Positions 54,736-63,530 of a DNA stretch of 64,000 bases are shown one piece after another. The notes below the pieces were generated by a model. It was given only the letters and a program-made list of their open reading frames with translations. It was not told the DNA's origin and made no database searches. Every line of letters starts with the position of its first letter. Position 1 is the stretch's first letter. The stretch comes from CAIWHR01 sp963830485 (GTDB taxonomy: Bacteria > Pseudomonadota > Gammaproteobacteria > Burkholderiales > Casimicrobiaceae): NCBI GenBank assembly GCA_963830485.1, contig CAWHNE010000029.1, positions 372,001-436,000 on the forward strand. Direction: 5' to 3'. Made by a program: the position numbers and the translations under genes.

Positions 54736-56445
54736 TCACCCTCCGAGCAGGCTCGTCATCGGCATCACGCCGGGGGCGCGGAACGCGCGCAGGACCTTCC
54801 CGATCGCCGCGATCACGACGAACACGACGACCACGACCAGCACCGAGAACGCAGCCGCCGGGCCGAGCGAGAGCTCGGTGATGTTCTCGAGGATCTTGAC
54901 CGTGATGAGCGTCCAGCCAACCGAGACGAGGAAGATCGTCGCGCTGATCGCCGTCATCGAGCGGATGAACACGATGCCGAGGCCCGCGAAGAAGGCCGGG
55001 ACGATCAGCGGCAGCGTGATCCGGCGAAATGTCGTGCCGCTGCCGGCGCCCAGGCCCTGCGAGGCTTCCTCGAGGCTCTTGTCGATCTGGGAAAGGAGCG
55101 CCACCGTCGCGCGGATGCCGGTCGGGCCGTAGCGGAAGACGTAGCAGGCGACGATGATGAGCGCGGTGCCGGTCAGCTCGATCGGCGGATCGTTGAACGC
55201 GACGAGATAGGCGATGCCGACGATCGTCCCTGGAAGTGCGTAATTGATCATCGAGATCAGCTCCATCGTCCGCCGCCCGACGAAGGCCTTCTTCGCAACG
55301 AGGTAGCCCACGAGGATCCCGTAGAGGCCGCCCAGCGGCATCGCGAAACCGGCGATGATCAGCGTGTCGCGGATCGCCTTCAACCCGTCGGTGAAGATCA
55401 CGCGGTAATGGGCAAGTGTGAACGCGTGGTTCGCGCCCAGCGCGACGACAAGCGACGCGTAGAGCAGCAGCGCGTAGAAATAGGCAATCACGAGCGCGAT
55501 GGCGAGGCACGCGGCGACGAGCGCCGCGCGCACCGCGGGCGAGACGCTGTCGAACGGCGTCTGGCCGGCGCCCTTGCCGGTGATCGTCACGTAATAACGG
55601 CGCGAGACCCAGTAGCGCTGGAGCACGAACACGAGGAGCGCCGGGACGAGCAGCACGAACGACAGCGCCGCGCCGCCGCGCAGGTCGTAGAGCCCCGTGA
55701 TCTGCAGGTACGCCTGCGTCGGCAGCACCGGGAACTGGTTGCCGGCCAGGATCAGCGGCGTCGCGAAGTCGGCGAGCGACGCGGCGAAGAGCAGCAGGAA
55801 CGCGTTGGCGAGCCCGGGCACGGAGAGCGGCAGCGTGACCGTGCGGAAGACGCGGGAGCGCGACGCGCCGAGCGAGAGCGCCATTCCCTCGATGTTGGAG
55901 TCGATGCCGGCGAGGATCGGCCGCAGCGTGAGATACGCGATCGGAAAGTAGGTGAGAACTTCGGAGAACGCGGTGCTCGTGAGCCCGTAGACGGTGACGC
56001 CCTTCAGTCCGAGCAGTTCGTAGGTGATGAGCCCGCGCGGCCCGAACGAGAAGATCATCGCAATGGCGGTGGTGAACGGCGGCGAGACGAGCGGCAGCAG
56101 CACGCTCGCATCGATCGCGGTCCGCAGGCCGCGCGGCAGTTGCGAGCGCGCCGCCGTGAATGCGAACACGAACCCCAGCACGGTGCCCGCGAGCCCGACG
56201 ATCGCGGCGAGCAGCAGGCTGTTCCAGAAGGCGCGGACCTGATGCCGGTCGGTCAGGATCGCGTAAAGGCCGGCGGTGGTGAACGTGCCGTGGTCGACCA
56301 GCACCCGCGCGAGCAGCATCCCGAGCGGGTAGACGACGAAGAGAGCGAGCAGCGCCCACAGGACGAACGCGGTCCCGGCCACCACAGGGTCGGCGTGCGC
56401 TCGCGCGGCGACCGCCGCGGGCGAACGGCCGGGAAGGGTGGCCAT
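54736..56445 (-). CDS. ABC transporter permease, two fused domains (iron type)
   Basis: 569 residues with about twelve membrane segments. Two inner-membrane permease units are fused as in FbpB/AfuB. Each has the EAA-type loop: ALSLGASRSRVFRTVTLPLS in the first half and EASQGLGAGSGTTFRRITLP in the second. Other segments are GLAGTVLGFVFAFTAARSQL and SLGPAAAFSVLVVVVVFVVI. It starts 13 bases after the binding-protein stop and overlaps the ATPase start region, forming a complete importer with its neighbours. Confidence 0.92.
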   Translation of the reverse strand: MATLPGRSPAAVAARAHADPVVAGTAFVLWALLALFVVYPLGMLLARVLVDHGTFTTAGLYAILTDRHQVRAFWNSLLLAAIVGLAGTVLGFVFAFTAARSQLPRGLRTAIDASVLLPLVSPPFTTAIAMIFSFGPRGLITYELLGLKGVTVYGLTSTAFSEVLTYFPIAYLTLRPILAGIDSNIEGMALSLGASRSRVFRTVTLPLSVPGLANAFLLLFAASLADFATPLILAGNQFPVLPTQAYLQITGLYDLRGGAALSFVLLVPALLVFVLQRYWVSRRYYVTITGKGAGQTPFDSVSPAVRAALVAACLAIALVIAYFYALLLYASLVVALGANHAFTLAHYRVIFTDGLKAIRDTLIIAGFAMPLGGLYGILVGYLVAKKAFVGRRTMELISMINYALPGTIVGIAYLVAFNDPPIELTGTALIIVACYVFRYGPTGIRATVALLSQIDKSLEEASQGLGAGSGTTFRRITLPLIVPAFFAGLGIVFIRSMTAISATIFLVSVGWTLITVKILENITELSLGPAAAFSVLVVVVVFVVIAAIGKVLRAFRAPGVMPMTSLLGG

Positions 56446-56458
56446 CGCCGGGCCGCCG

Positions 56459-57487
56459 TTACGGGTTCAGCACCTCCGCCACCCACCGCTCCACGATCCG
56501 CTTGCGGTTCGCGCCCGCGTAGTCGGCGTCGATCGGGAAGAGCTTCGCGTCCTTCAGCACCGCGGCGAGCGAGGGCTCGAGCGCGACGTCCGGATGCGCG
56601 GGTACGAAGTTGATCTTGTACTTCGCGAACTGGTTCTGCATCGCGGGCGAGGTCGCCCAGTCGATCAGCTTCTTCGCGGCCTCGGGATTCTTCGCGCCCT
56701 TTATGAGCGCGATCGCCTCGGCCGCCGTGCCGATTCCCTCCTTCGGGAAGCTGATCGTGACATCGTAGCCCTTCGCCTTGGTATCGAGCGCGTCGACGAT
56801 GAAGAAGATGCCGCCGCCGGCCTGGCCCAAACCGACCGGTAGCGTTCCGCCGCCGCCGCTCTTGGTGTAGAGCTGGACGTTGGGGCGCAGCTTCTTCATG
56901 TAGTCGAAGGCCTTGTTCTCGTCGCGGCCGTTGACCTCGATGATCGAGAAGATCCGGGTGACCGCGGTGCCGGACGTCCGCGCGTCGGCCATCTGCAGCA
57001 TGTTCTTGTACTGCGGCGCAAGAAGGTCATTCCACGACGCCGGCGGCTTGAGCCCATTCTCCTTCACGAACCTGTCGTTGGTCATGAACACGAGCGGATC
57101 GTCGGCGATCGCGACCCACTGGCCGTCGGCCTGCCGGAAGCGCGGCGGCAGCTTCGCGAAGGAGGGCGGCTTGTACGGCTCGAACACCCCTTCCGCGATG
57201 CCTGCGGCAAAGGTCTCCACCGGTCCGCCGAACAGCACGTCGACGCGCGGGTTGTTCTTCTCGGCAATCACGCGCGCCAGCGCTTCGCCCGACGAGAAGC
57301 GTACGAAGTTGACCTTGATCCCGGTCGCTTTCTCGAACTCCTCGAACATCGGCCGTGCCCAGTTTTCGGGCCAGATCGAGTAGACGTTGAGCGTCTGGGC
57401 CGCCGCCGGCAGCGCCCCGAACGCGGTCGCGGCGGCGAGCGCCAGGGCGGCGGCCGCGTGCGCGAGCCAGCGAAACTTGGACATCAT
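56459..57487 (-). CDS. ABC transporter periplasmic binding protein, iron(III)-type
   Basis: 342 residues with a signal peptide (HAAAALALAAATAFGALPAAA). Landmarks: LNVYSIWPENWARPMFEEFE, KATGIKVNFVRFSSGEALAR, PRVDVLFGGPVETFAAGIAE, VFMTNDRFVKENGLKPPASW and AAKKLIDWATSPAMQNQFAK. It resembles the FbpA-like class that delivers ferric iron, but relatives bind phosphonates, thiamine or sugars phosphates, and the tyrosine ligands of true FbpA are not obvious. The ligand is therefore uncertain. It is the first transporter gene, followed by permease and ATPase. Confidence 0.88.
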   Translation of the reverse strand: MMSKFRWLAHAAAALALAAATAFGALPAAAQTLNVYSIWPENWARPMFEEFEKATGIKVNFVRFSSGEALARVIAEKNNPRVDVLFGGPVETFAAGIAEGVFEPYKPPSFAKLPPRFRQADGQWVAIADDPLVFMTNDRFVKENGLKPPASWNDLLAPQYKNMLQMADARTSGTAVTRIFSIIEVNGRDENKAFDYMKKLRPNVQLYTKSGGGGTLPVGLGQAGGGIFFIVDALDTKAKGYDVTISFPKEGIGTAAEAIALIKGAKNPEAAKKLIDWATSPAMQNQFAKYKINFVPAHPDVALEPSLAAVLKDAKLFPIDADYAGANRKRIVERWVAEVLNP

Positions 57488-57524
57488 AGGTTCCTCCCGA
57501 GGTTGCCGCAGGCCGCGATCGGCG

Positions 57525-58532
57525 CTAGATCGGCGTGCTGTTCGTGATCGTCCCCGACGTCGGGCCGGCGACGTTGTCCTCGACCGTGTTGTTCACGAGC
57601 GAACGCAGGACGGACGACGTGCCCTGCTCGAGCCCGAAGCCGGTGTTGCGCACGAGGGTGCTGCCGGTGATCGAGACCGTGGCGCCGGCGCCGGAAGCAA
57701 GCGCGCCAGAGCCGCCGTTCGTGGTCGCCACCGACCCGCGCACCGTGAGCAGCGTCGTGCCGCCGGACGTGGTGCCGGCGAAGCCGGAGCCCGCGTTGAC
57801 GGACGCGGCGGAGCTCTCGACGGTGACGAGCGCGGTCCGGCCGGAGCCGCTGAACACCGAGAGGCCGTGACCCGCGTTGCCGGACATCACGCTGTCGCGG
57901 ACGAGCGCGCGCACGAGCACGTTCGACGACGTGTTGATCAGCACGCCGACGTTGAAGTTGTTCTCGGCGCGCACGCGATCGAGCGTGCCACTGCCGGCCT
58001 CGGCGATGATGCCGTAGCTCGCGTTCGACGTGACCGTCGTGTCGGTGACGATCCACGTCGAATTGGCCGCCTGGACGTAGAGGCCGTACAGGTTCATATC
58101 GGTGATCACGCAGTGATCGACCGTAAGCTTCGCGCCCTGCTGGAAGTAAATGCCGGTGTCGCCGCCCTGGCCGTTGATCGTGAGGCCCGACAGGCGCACG
58201 CGGCTGCCGACGCCGGAGACGGTGATGCCGTTGCCCGAGAAGACGCTGATGCCCGCGTAGACGCCAGGCGCTGCGATGATCGAGACCGACTGCGCGATCG
58301 CCACCGTGCCGTAGCCGGCAGAGTCGAGGACGATGAGCTCGCCGCCGGCATTGGTCAGCGCCATCGCCGCGGCGAACGACCGGCACGGCTGCGCGAACGT
58401 GCACGGATCGGTGTCGACGCCGGAGGACGCGACGAACGTGCGTTGCGCCTGCGCGGCCGCGGCGAGCGGCCACGCGAGCGCGAGCATGGCGAGTGCAGCA
58501 CCGGCGGTGGATTGGACGATGAAGCTTCTCAT
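57525..58532 (-). CDS. Exported right-handed beta-helix protein
   Basis: 335 residues. A signal peptide (AGAALAMLALAWPLAAAAQA) precedes RTFVASSGVDTDPCTFAQPC, a start typical of this family, with two cysteines. Repeated short strands follow in parallel beta-helix style: RVRLSGLTINGQGGDTGIYF, KLTVDHCVITDMNLYGLYVQ, STWIVTDTTVTSNASYGIIA and ATVSITGSTLVRNTGFGLEQ. Such proteins bind or cleave polysaccharides or serve structural roles; no lyase residues can be assigned. The ATG at 58532 follows GGGAGACCTG. It is 37 bases upstream of the binding-protein gene and could head that operon. Confidence 0.85.
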   Translation of the reverse strand: MRSFIVQSTAGAALAMLALAWPLAAAAQAQRTFVASSGVDTDPCTFAQPCRSFAAAMALTNAGGELIVLDSAGYGTVAIAQSVSIIAAPGVYAGISVFSGNGITVSGVGSRVRLSGLTINGQGGDTGIYFQQGAKLTVDHCVITDMNLYGLYVQAANSTWIVTDTTVTSNASYGIIAEAGSGTLDRVRAENNFNVGVLINTSSNVLVRALVRDSVMSGNAGHGLSVFSGSGRTALVTVESSAASVNAGSGFAGTTSGGTTLLTVRGSVATTNGGSGALASGAGATVSITGSTLVRNTGFGLEQGTSSVLRSLVNNTVEDNVAGPTSGTITNSTPI

Positions 58533-58639
58533 CAGGTCTCCCGTTCCCGTGTTGCCGCGCAGGCGCGCGCGCCTGGCGTTGTTATTCATTCTGCGCCGAT
58601 TCGGGCCCGACCGGAACCCGTGCGTCGCGGGCCCCTCGG

Positions 58640-59005
58640 TCAGTCATCCGGATGCAGCACGATCGGCTGTCCGTGCGGCGTGCGGCGGGCCGCCGCCTGC
58701 CACTGGCGGCGGCGGTTCTCGAGCCGATCCGCGTCGACGAGATGCTTGCGCGCCACGATGCGCTCGAGCGCGACGAGCCAATGCTCGTAATAGCGCTCGC
58801 CCGTATCCGGTTCGTCGCGTGCGCGGGCTTCGCCGATCACTTCGGCCAGCGTCGCGGCCCATTCCTTCCACGTGAAGGCGCCGCGCTCGGACAGTGAGAC
58901 CGCGAGCGCAAACGCCTGCGCTTGCCACGGCGCCTCGAAGACGGGCCCCGCGGCGTCACGCGGCGCGCCGGCGATGACGGCGAGCTCGGAATGCCGCACC
59001 ATCAT
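58640..59005 (-). CDS. Nitrile hydratase accessory/activator protein
   Basis: 121 residues: PVFEAPWQAQAFALAVSLSE, RGAFTWKEWAATLAEVIGEA, DTGERYYEHWLVALERIVAR and KHLVDADRLENRRRQWQAAA. This matches the P14K-type accessory protein that assists metal loading of cobalt nitrile hydratase. It contains no cysteine. Its sequence resembles the N-terminal part of the beta subunit, as known for self-subunit-swapping chaperones. The ATG at 59005 overlaps the beta-subunit stop. It completes an alpha-beta-accessory operon. Confidence 0.88.
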   Translation of the reverse strand: MMVRHSELAVIAGAPRDAAGPVFEAPWQAQAFALAVSLSERGAFTWKEWAATLAEVIGEARARDEPDTGERYYEHWLVALERIVARKHLVDADRLENRRRQWQAAARRTPHGQPIVLHPDD

Positions 59006-59652
59006 TCGAGATACGGCTCGAAACAGTCGACGAACACCGCCGCGGCGGTTGTGTCGGGTCCCCACAGGTCGCGCGCCTCGAAGCGCACCGTGTAGAGCCA
59101 TTGCGGCGCCTCGCCGTCGCCGCGCGCATTCGCGTCCGGGTAGACATGCGCGCCGCGCACCGCCGCGATCGTGCCCGGCTTGCCGCGACAGTAGCGCGGC
59201 AGCCGCGTGTGCGACGTCGGATGGACGTTGCGCGCGCGCACGGCGTCGCCCGGTGCGAAGCGTGCTGCCGTCGCGCAGCTCCGCAGCGTCGACGCGCCGC
59301 GTGCGAGCGAGGCGGCAACGCTCTGCGGGTCGAGGCGTCGTGACAGCGGGAGCGGCGCGACCGCCATGCGTCCCGTCGCCGCTTCGTCCGCGGTCACGAG
59401 GCCGCGCTCGGCCATGAGTGCAAAGAGGCCGGCGAGCCAGATCTCATAATATGTGCTCGCGAGGTACTGCGCGGGGGGAAGGCTCTCGCGCGCGCTCCGC
59501 GCCTGGTCGAGATTCCAAGCGCCGGTCGCGCCCATGGCGAGCGTGAGCGCGAACGCGCGCCGCTCCCAAGGATGATGGAATCGCGGTTCGTCCGCTTCGG
59601 GGACGATCGGCCCGAAGTCCTGCATCCCGCCCATGTCGTGTACGCCGTTCAT
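59002..59652 (-). CDS. nthB: Nitrile hydratase beta subunit
   Basis: 216 residues beginning MNGVHDMGGMQDFGPIVPEA, the hallmark start of this subunit. Other landmarks: FHHPWERRAFALTLAMGATG, YLASTYYEIWLAGLFALMAE, RNVHPTSHTRLPRYCRGKPG and ARDLWGPDTTAAAVFVDCFE. With the alpha subunit it forms the alpha2beta2 hydratase that turns nitriles into amides. It overlaps the alpha-subunit stop by four bases (ATGA), ensuring equal expression. Confidence 0.95.
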   Translation of the reverse strand: MNGVHDMGGMQDFGPIVPEADEPRFHHPWERRAFALTLAMGATGAWNLDQARSARESLPPAQYLASTYYEIWLAGLFALMAERGLVTADEAATGRMAVAPLPLSRRLDPQSVAASLARGASTLRSCATAARFAPGDAVRARNVHPTSHTRLPRYCRGKPGTIAAVRGAHVYPDANARGDGEAPQWLYTVRFEARDLWGPDTTAAAVFVDCFEPYLE

Positions 59653-60302
59653 GCGGAAATCGTCGCGACTTCGGTGGGCGCTTTGGGCAGGCCGGTGCCG
59701 ATCATCGAGTCGCGCGTGACGAGCGTCGCGAGCTCCTTCTCGCTCCAGCCGTCGGTGCCCCTCGGCCGCTCCGGCAGGACGAGGTAGCGGATCTCGGCGG
59801 TCGAGTCCCAAACGCGAACCTCGACATCGTCCGGCAGGTGCACGCCGAAGTCGGCGAGCACGCCGCGCGGATCCTGCACCGCGCGAGAGCGGTAGGGCGC
59901 CGACTTGTACCAGACCGGCGGCAGGCCGAGCACCGGCCACGGATAGCACGAGCAGAGCGTGCAGACGACCATGTTGTGCACGCGCGCGGTGTTCGGGAGC
60001 GCCACCATGTGCTCGCCCTGGCGGCCGGTGTAACCGAGCGAGGCGATCGCCGCCGTCGCGTCGGCGATGAGCCAGTCGCGGAACGACGCATCGGTCCAGG
60101 CCTTCGCGACCACGCGTGCGCCGTTGTGAGGGCCGACCTTCGTCTCGTAGGTCTCGATCAGGAGGTCGAGCGCCGCCGGGTCGACGTAGCCCTTCTCGAC
60201 CAGCAGCGACTCGAGCGCGCGCACGCGGACGTCGAGCGCGGAGAGCTCGGAGCCGCCGTGCCCGCGGTCGTGGTCGTCGTGATGGTCATGGTCGTGGCTC
60301 AT
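59649..60302 (-). CDS. nthA: Nitrile hydratase alpha subunit, cobalt type
   Basis: 217 residues. The N-terminus is strikingly His/Asp-rich (MSHDHDHHDDHDRGHGG) and may help gather metal. The core includes PHNGARVVAKAWTDASFRDW and the metal-binding site VVCTLCSCYPWPVLGLPPVW. The Thr in C-T-L-C-S-C marks the non-corrin cobalt class; iron enzymes carry Ser there. In known enzymes two of these cysteines are oxidised to sulfinic and sulfenic acids. It lies 20 bases downstream of the VWA-domain gene. No amidase gene is seen in the window to use the amide product. Confidence 0.95.
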   Translation of the reverse strand: MSHDHDHHDDHDRGHGGSELSALDVRVRALESLLVEKGYVDPAALDLLIETYETKVGPHNGARVVAKAWTDASFRDWLIADATAAIASLGYTGRQGEHMVALPNTARVHNMVVCTLCSCYPWPVLGLPPVWYKSAPYRSRAVQDPRGVLADFGVHLPDDVEVRVWDSTAEIRYLVLPERPRGTDGWSEKELATLVTRDSMIGTGLPKAPTEVATISA

Positions 60303-60322
60303 GACAATCCGCGCGCGGTCCG

Positions 60323-61378
60323 TCACAGGATCCGATTGAACCACAAGAGCGACAGTGTCGCCGACAGGAGCGCCAGCACCGCGGCCGCGGCGGCGAAGAG
60401 CGCCGTGACCTCGGTCTCCTTCTGCTCGAAGAAGAGCTTCGCATTCAGGCTCTTGTAGATCTTCTGCAGGTCGACTGCATTGCCCGCGTAGAAGTACTCG
60501 GCGCGCGTGATGTTGGCGATGGACTTCAGCGACTCCTCGTCCAGGCGCACGCGCATCGACCAGCCCTCGGCGCCGATGATCTCGCCCGCGGTCGTCCCGA
60601 TGCCGACCGTGTAAACGCGCACGCCGCGGTCGGCCGCCATGCGCGCGGCCTCGATCGGGTCGGGCCCGGTCGTCGTCTGGCCGTCGGTCAGCAGGATGAT
60701 CGCGGCGGACGCGTAGGAGCCGGGCGGCACCGGCTTTGCGATCTCCTTCGCGCCGGCGGCGACAGGGTCCTTCGCGGCCTCCTTCGCCGCCGCCTTCTGC
60801 GCCTCGCGGCGCGGGTTCCACGAGCGGAGGTCGAACTCGGCGTCCGGAAAGATCGTCTTCAGCGACACGAGGATGCCACTGCCGATCGCCGTGCCGCGCT
60901 GCAGCTGGAAGCGGTCGATCGCGCCCAGGATGTCCTCGCGGCTGTGCGTCGGCGTCTGCACGACCGACGCCGTCGCGGCGAACGACACGACGCCGATCCG
61001 CGTCGTCTTCGGCTGGTCGGCGACGAACGCGCGCGCGGCCTCCTGCGCCGCGACGAGCCGGGTCGGCTTGACGTCGGTTGCGCGCATGCTGCCGGACACG
61101 TCCATCGCGAGGATCACCGTCTCGTGCGCGGAAGGCAGCGTTACGATGGCTTCGGGGCGCGCGATCGCGACGAGCATCAGCGCGAGCGCGGCGAGGAACA
61201 GGAGCGGCGGCACGTGACGGCGCACCCGCCCGGCAGGGCCCATGGCACCGGCCACGAGCGTGAGACTCGCGTAGCGGAGCGCGGCCTTCCGCTTCCGGCG
61301 AAGCTGCAGCACGTAAAGTGCGGCGAGCGCAGGCACCGCGATGAGGAGCCATAGGAGCTCCGGCCAGACGAACGTCAC
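60323..61378 (-). CDS. VWA-domain membrane protein, BatA-like
   Basis: 352 residues from a GTG start with GGGGAGG upstream. N-terminal membrane segments (PELLWLLIAVPALAALYVLQ and VPPLLFLAALALMLVAIARP) precede a von Willebrand A domain with an intact MIDAS: ETVILAMDVSGSMRATDVKP, SGILVSLKT with Thr nearby, and AIILLTDGQTTTGPD. A C-terminal membrane segment ends the protein (AAAVLALLSATLSLLWFNRI). BatA-like proteins pair with MoxR ATPases and DUF58 proteins, both encoded just upstream. The nitrile hydratase genes follow immediately. Confidence 0.9.
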   Translation of the reverse strand: MTFVWPELLWLLIAVPALAALYVLQLRRKRKAALRYASLTLVAGAMGPAGRVRRHVPPLLFLAALALMLVAIARPEAIVTLPSAHETVILAMDVSGSMRATDVKPTRLVAAQEAARAFVADQPKTTRIGVVSFAATASVVQTPTHSREDILGAIDRFQLQRGTAIGSGILVSLKTIFPDAEFDLRSWNPRREAQKAAAKEAAKDPVAAGAKEIAKPVPPGSYASAAIILLTDGQTTTGPDPIEAARMAADRGVRVYTVGIGTTAGEIIGAEGWSMRVRLDEESLKSIANITRAEYFYAGNAVDLQKIYKSLNAKLFFEQKETEVTALFAAAAAVLALLSATLSLLWFNRIL

Positions 61379-61420
61379 TGAGTAGCCTCCCCCAGGCTCG
61401 CCGCTTCGCGGCTTCGCGCA

Positions 61421-61441
61421 CCCCCTCCCCGAGGGAGGGGG
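61421..61441. repeat. Perfect 9-bp inverted repeat between DUF58 and VWA genes
   Basis: CCCCCTCCC (61421-61429) and GGGAGGGGG (61433-61441) are exact reverse complements with loop CGA. They lie in the 196-base gap that interrupts an otherwise compact operon. Flanking CGCTTCGCGGCTTCGCGC-type sequence resembles dispersed intergenic palindromes (REP-like). It may stabilise or terminate part of the transcript. Confidence 0.45.
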
Positions 61442-61574
61442 CGAGCGCGGCCTCCGCACCCGTCGGTGTTGTGCGTTGCGGCTCGAGGCCGACCGCCGCC
61501 CGTTCTCGCAGACGCGCCCTGCGGGCCTCGGCTTCGCCCTGCTCGCGCGGGCGTTCGGGGCGGCCCGGCGGCGC

Positions 61575-62522
61575 TCATGTGTGCACGCCCAGGTGGTGGG
61601 GGAGCCCGCCGCCGGCGGCGAGCTGGCTCCTCCGCTTGCGCAGGTCGGCAAAGCGCAGGATGGCGTCGACCAGGTCGTCGCCGGTCGCGAGCTCGAGCGC
61701 GTCGACGGCCGCGGTCTGGAACGCGCGGCGCAGTTCGGCCTCGCGCTCGCGTGCCTTCGCCGCGAAACGGCGTCGGAAGCCGCGGTCATGCGTGTCGACG
61801 AAGAGCTGCTCGCCGGTCTCGGCGTCCTGGACGACCATGAGGCCCAGGTCCGGGAGCTCCATCTCGAGCGGATCGTAGAGCCGAACGGCAACGACGTCAT
61901 GACGCTGCGCGAGGTGCGCGAGCGGCTCGGCCCACCCCGGCGTGCTGATGAAGTCCGACACGACGAACACGAGCGAGCGCCGCGGCGCGACGCGCCACGC
62001 AGTGTGCAGAAGGTCCGTGAGATTCGTCGCCGCCGCCGATTTCTGCGCGGGACGCGTGAGCATCCGGTGGAGCAGGTGCAGCACCTGGCGCCGCCCGCCG
62101 CGCGCCGGGATCACCGTGTCGACACGGTCGCCATAGAGGAGTGCGCCGACGCGGTTGCCGTGCGCGGTGAGCACGCGCGCGAGCACGGCGACGAACTCGG
62201 TCGCGACCGCGCGCTTCTCGATCCGCTGCGAGCCGAACGCTACCGACGGTGAAAGGTCGAGCAGGAACCACGCGGCGACCTCGCGCTCCTCGTTGTACTC
62301 GCGCACGTACGGCGTCTGCAGCCGCGCCGTCACGTTCCAGTCGATGTGCCGAACGTCGTCGTGGTAGACGTACTCGCGCAAGTCCGCGAGGTCGAGCCCG
62401 TGGCCGCGAAAGAGCGTACGGTAGTCGCCGTGCAGCACGCCGTCGAGACGGCGGATCACCGTCCACTCGAGACGGCGGAGGAGCGCTTCAGGCGCCCGCG
62501 CTGACGGGGTCGACGCGGACAT
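61575..62522 (-). CDS. DUF58 domain-containing protein
   Basis: 315 intact residues. Motifs: LEWTVIRRLDGVLHGDYRTL, GHGLDLADLREYVYHDDVRH, IDWNVTARLQTPYVREYNEE and REVAAWFLLDLSPSVAFGSQ, followed by a degenerate VWA-like region (RSLVFVVSDFISTPGW). DUF58 proteins are encoded with MoxR ATPases and VWA proteins and are thought to be part of the same chaperone-like machine. The gene overlaps the end of the MoxR gene by 35 bases. Confidence 0.92.
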   Translation of the reverse strand: MSASTPSARAPEALLRRLEWTVIRRLDGVLHGDYRTLFRGHGLDLADLREYVYHDDVRHIDWNVTARLQTPYVREYNEEREVAAWFLLDLSPSVAFGSQRIEKRAVATEFVAVLARVLTAHGNRVGALLYGDRVDTVIPARGGRRQVLHLLHRMLTRPAQKSAAATNLTDLLHTAWRVAPRRSLVFVVSDFISTPGWAEPLAHLAQRHDVVAVRLYDPLEMELPDLGLMVVQDAETGEQLFVDTHDRGFRRRFAAKAREREAELRRAFQTAAVDALELATGDDLVDAILRFADLRKRRSQLAAGGGLPHHLGVHT

Positions 62523-63510
62523 GGGCTTCGAGCGGCTTCTCCGGGGGGCGCACTTTCTGCATGATGCGCGTGACGAGCTGGTCGGGGGTCACCGCGTCAG
62601 CGAGCGCCTCGTAGGACAGCGAGAGCCGGTGCCGCAGCACGTCGGGTGCGAGGTCGGTCACATCCTCGGGCAGCACGTAGGTGCGCCCGCGCAGGAAGCC
62701 GAGCGCGCGCGCCGCCTCGATCAAATGGATCGTCGCGCGCGGCGAGGCACCCCAGGTAAGGTAGCGTCCCACGTCCTTGATGCCGAAGCGCTCCGGCTCG
62801 CGCGTCGCGGCGACGAGGCGCACCGCGTAGGTCATGAGCGACGGATCGACATACCCGGCGCGGCATTCGCGCTGCAGCGCCGCGAGCTCGTCGGTGGTGG
62901 CGACCGCGACGACGTCCTGCGCGACGCCCGTCACCCGCTCGACGATGACGAACTCCTCCTCCTCGCTCGGATAGCCGACCAGCACCTTCATCATGAAGCG
63001 GTCGACCTGCGCTTCGGGCAGCGGGTACGTGCCCTCGGTCTCGATCGGATTCTGCGTCGCCATCACGAGAAACGGCTCGGGCACCTTGTGCGTCTGTCCT
63101 GCGATGGTGACCTGGTACTCCTGCATCACCTCGAGGAGCGCGCTCTGCACCTTGGCCGGAGCGCGGTTGATCTCGTCGGCGAGGAGCAGGTGCGTGAACA
63201 CCGGCCCGAGCGACGTGTTGAACTCGCCGGTCTTCTGGTTGTAGATCCGGGTGCCGACGAGGTCCGCGGGGACGAGGTCCGGCGTGAACTGGATCCGCCG
63301 GAACGTCCCGCGGATCGTCCGCGCGAGCGTCTTCACCGTCAGCGTCTTCGCGAGGCCGGGTACGCCCTCGACGAGCAGGTGCCCCTGCGCGAGGATGGCG
63401 ACCAGCACCCGCTCGAGAAAATGATCCTGGCCGACGACGATCCGCTTGACCTCGTAGAGAATGCGCTCCATCAGCGGCGTCACGCCGCCGCGGTTGCCGG
63501 GGTCCTGCAT
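62488..63510 (-). CDS. MoxR-family AAA+ ATPase
   Basis: 340 intact residues. Walker A: HLLVEGVPGLAKTLTVKTLA. Walker B: THLLLADEINRAPAKVQSAL. Sensor and arginine finger regions: FLVMATQNPIETEGTYPLPE and AQVDRFMMKVLVGYPSEEEE. A lid domain follows (YLTWGASPRATIHLIEAARA). MoxR ATPases act with VWA proteins in folding or cofactor insertion of metalloenzymes such as methanol dehydrogenase, and CoxD/NorQ/CbbQ relatives do similar work. It is co-transcribed with DUF58 and, probably, VWA and nitrile hydratase genes. Confidence 0.94.
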   Translation of the reverse strand: MQDPGNRGGVTPLMERILYEVKRIVVGQDHFLERVLVAILAQGHLLVEGVPGLAKTLTVKTLARTIRGTFRRIQFTPDLVPADLVGTRIYNQKTGEFNTSLGPVFTHLLLADEINRAPAKVQSALLEVMQEYQVTIAGQTHKVPEPFLVMATQNPIETEGTYPLPEAQVDRFMMKVLVGYPSEEEEFVIVERVTGVAQDVVAVATTDELAALQRECRAGYVDPSLMTYAVRLVAATREPERFGIKDVGRYLTWGASPRATIHLIEAARALGFLRGRTYVLPEDVTDLAPDVLRHRLSLSYEALADAVTPDQLVTRIMQKVRPPEKPLEAHVRVDPVSAGA

Positions 63511-63530
63511 GGAAAACCTCCTCGAGGCGC

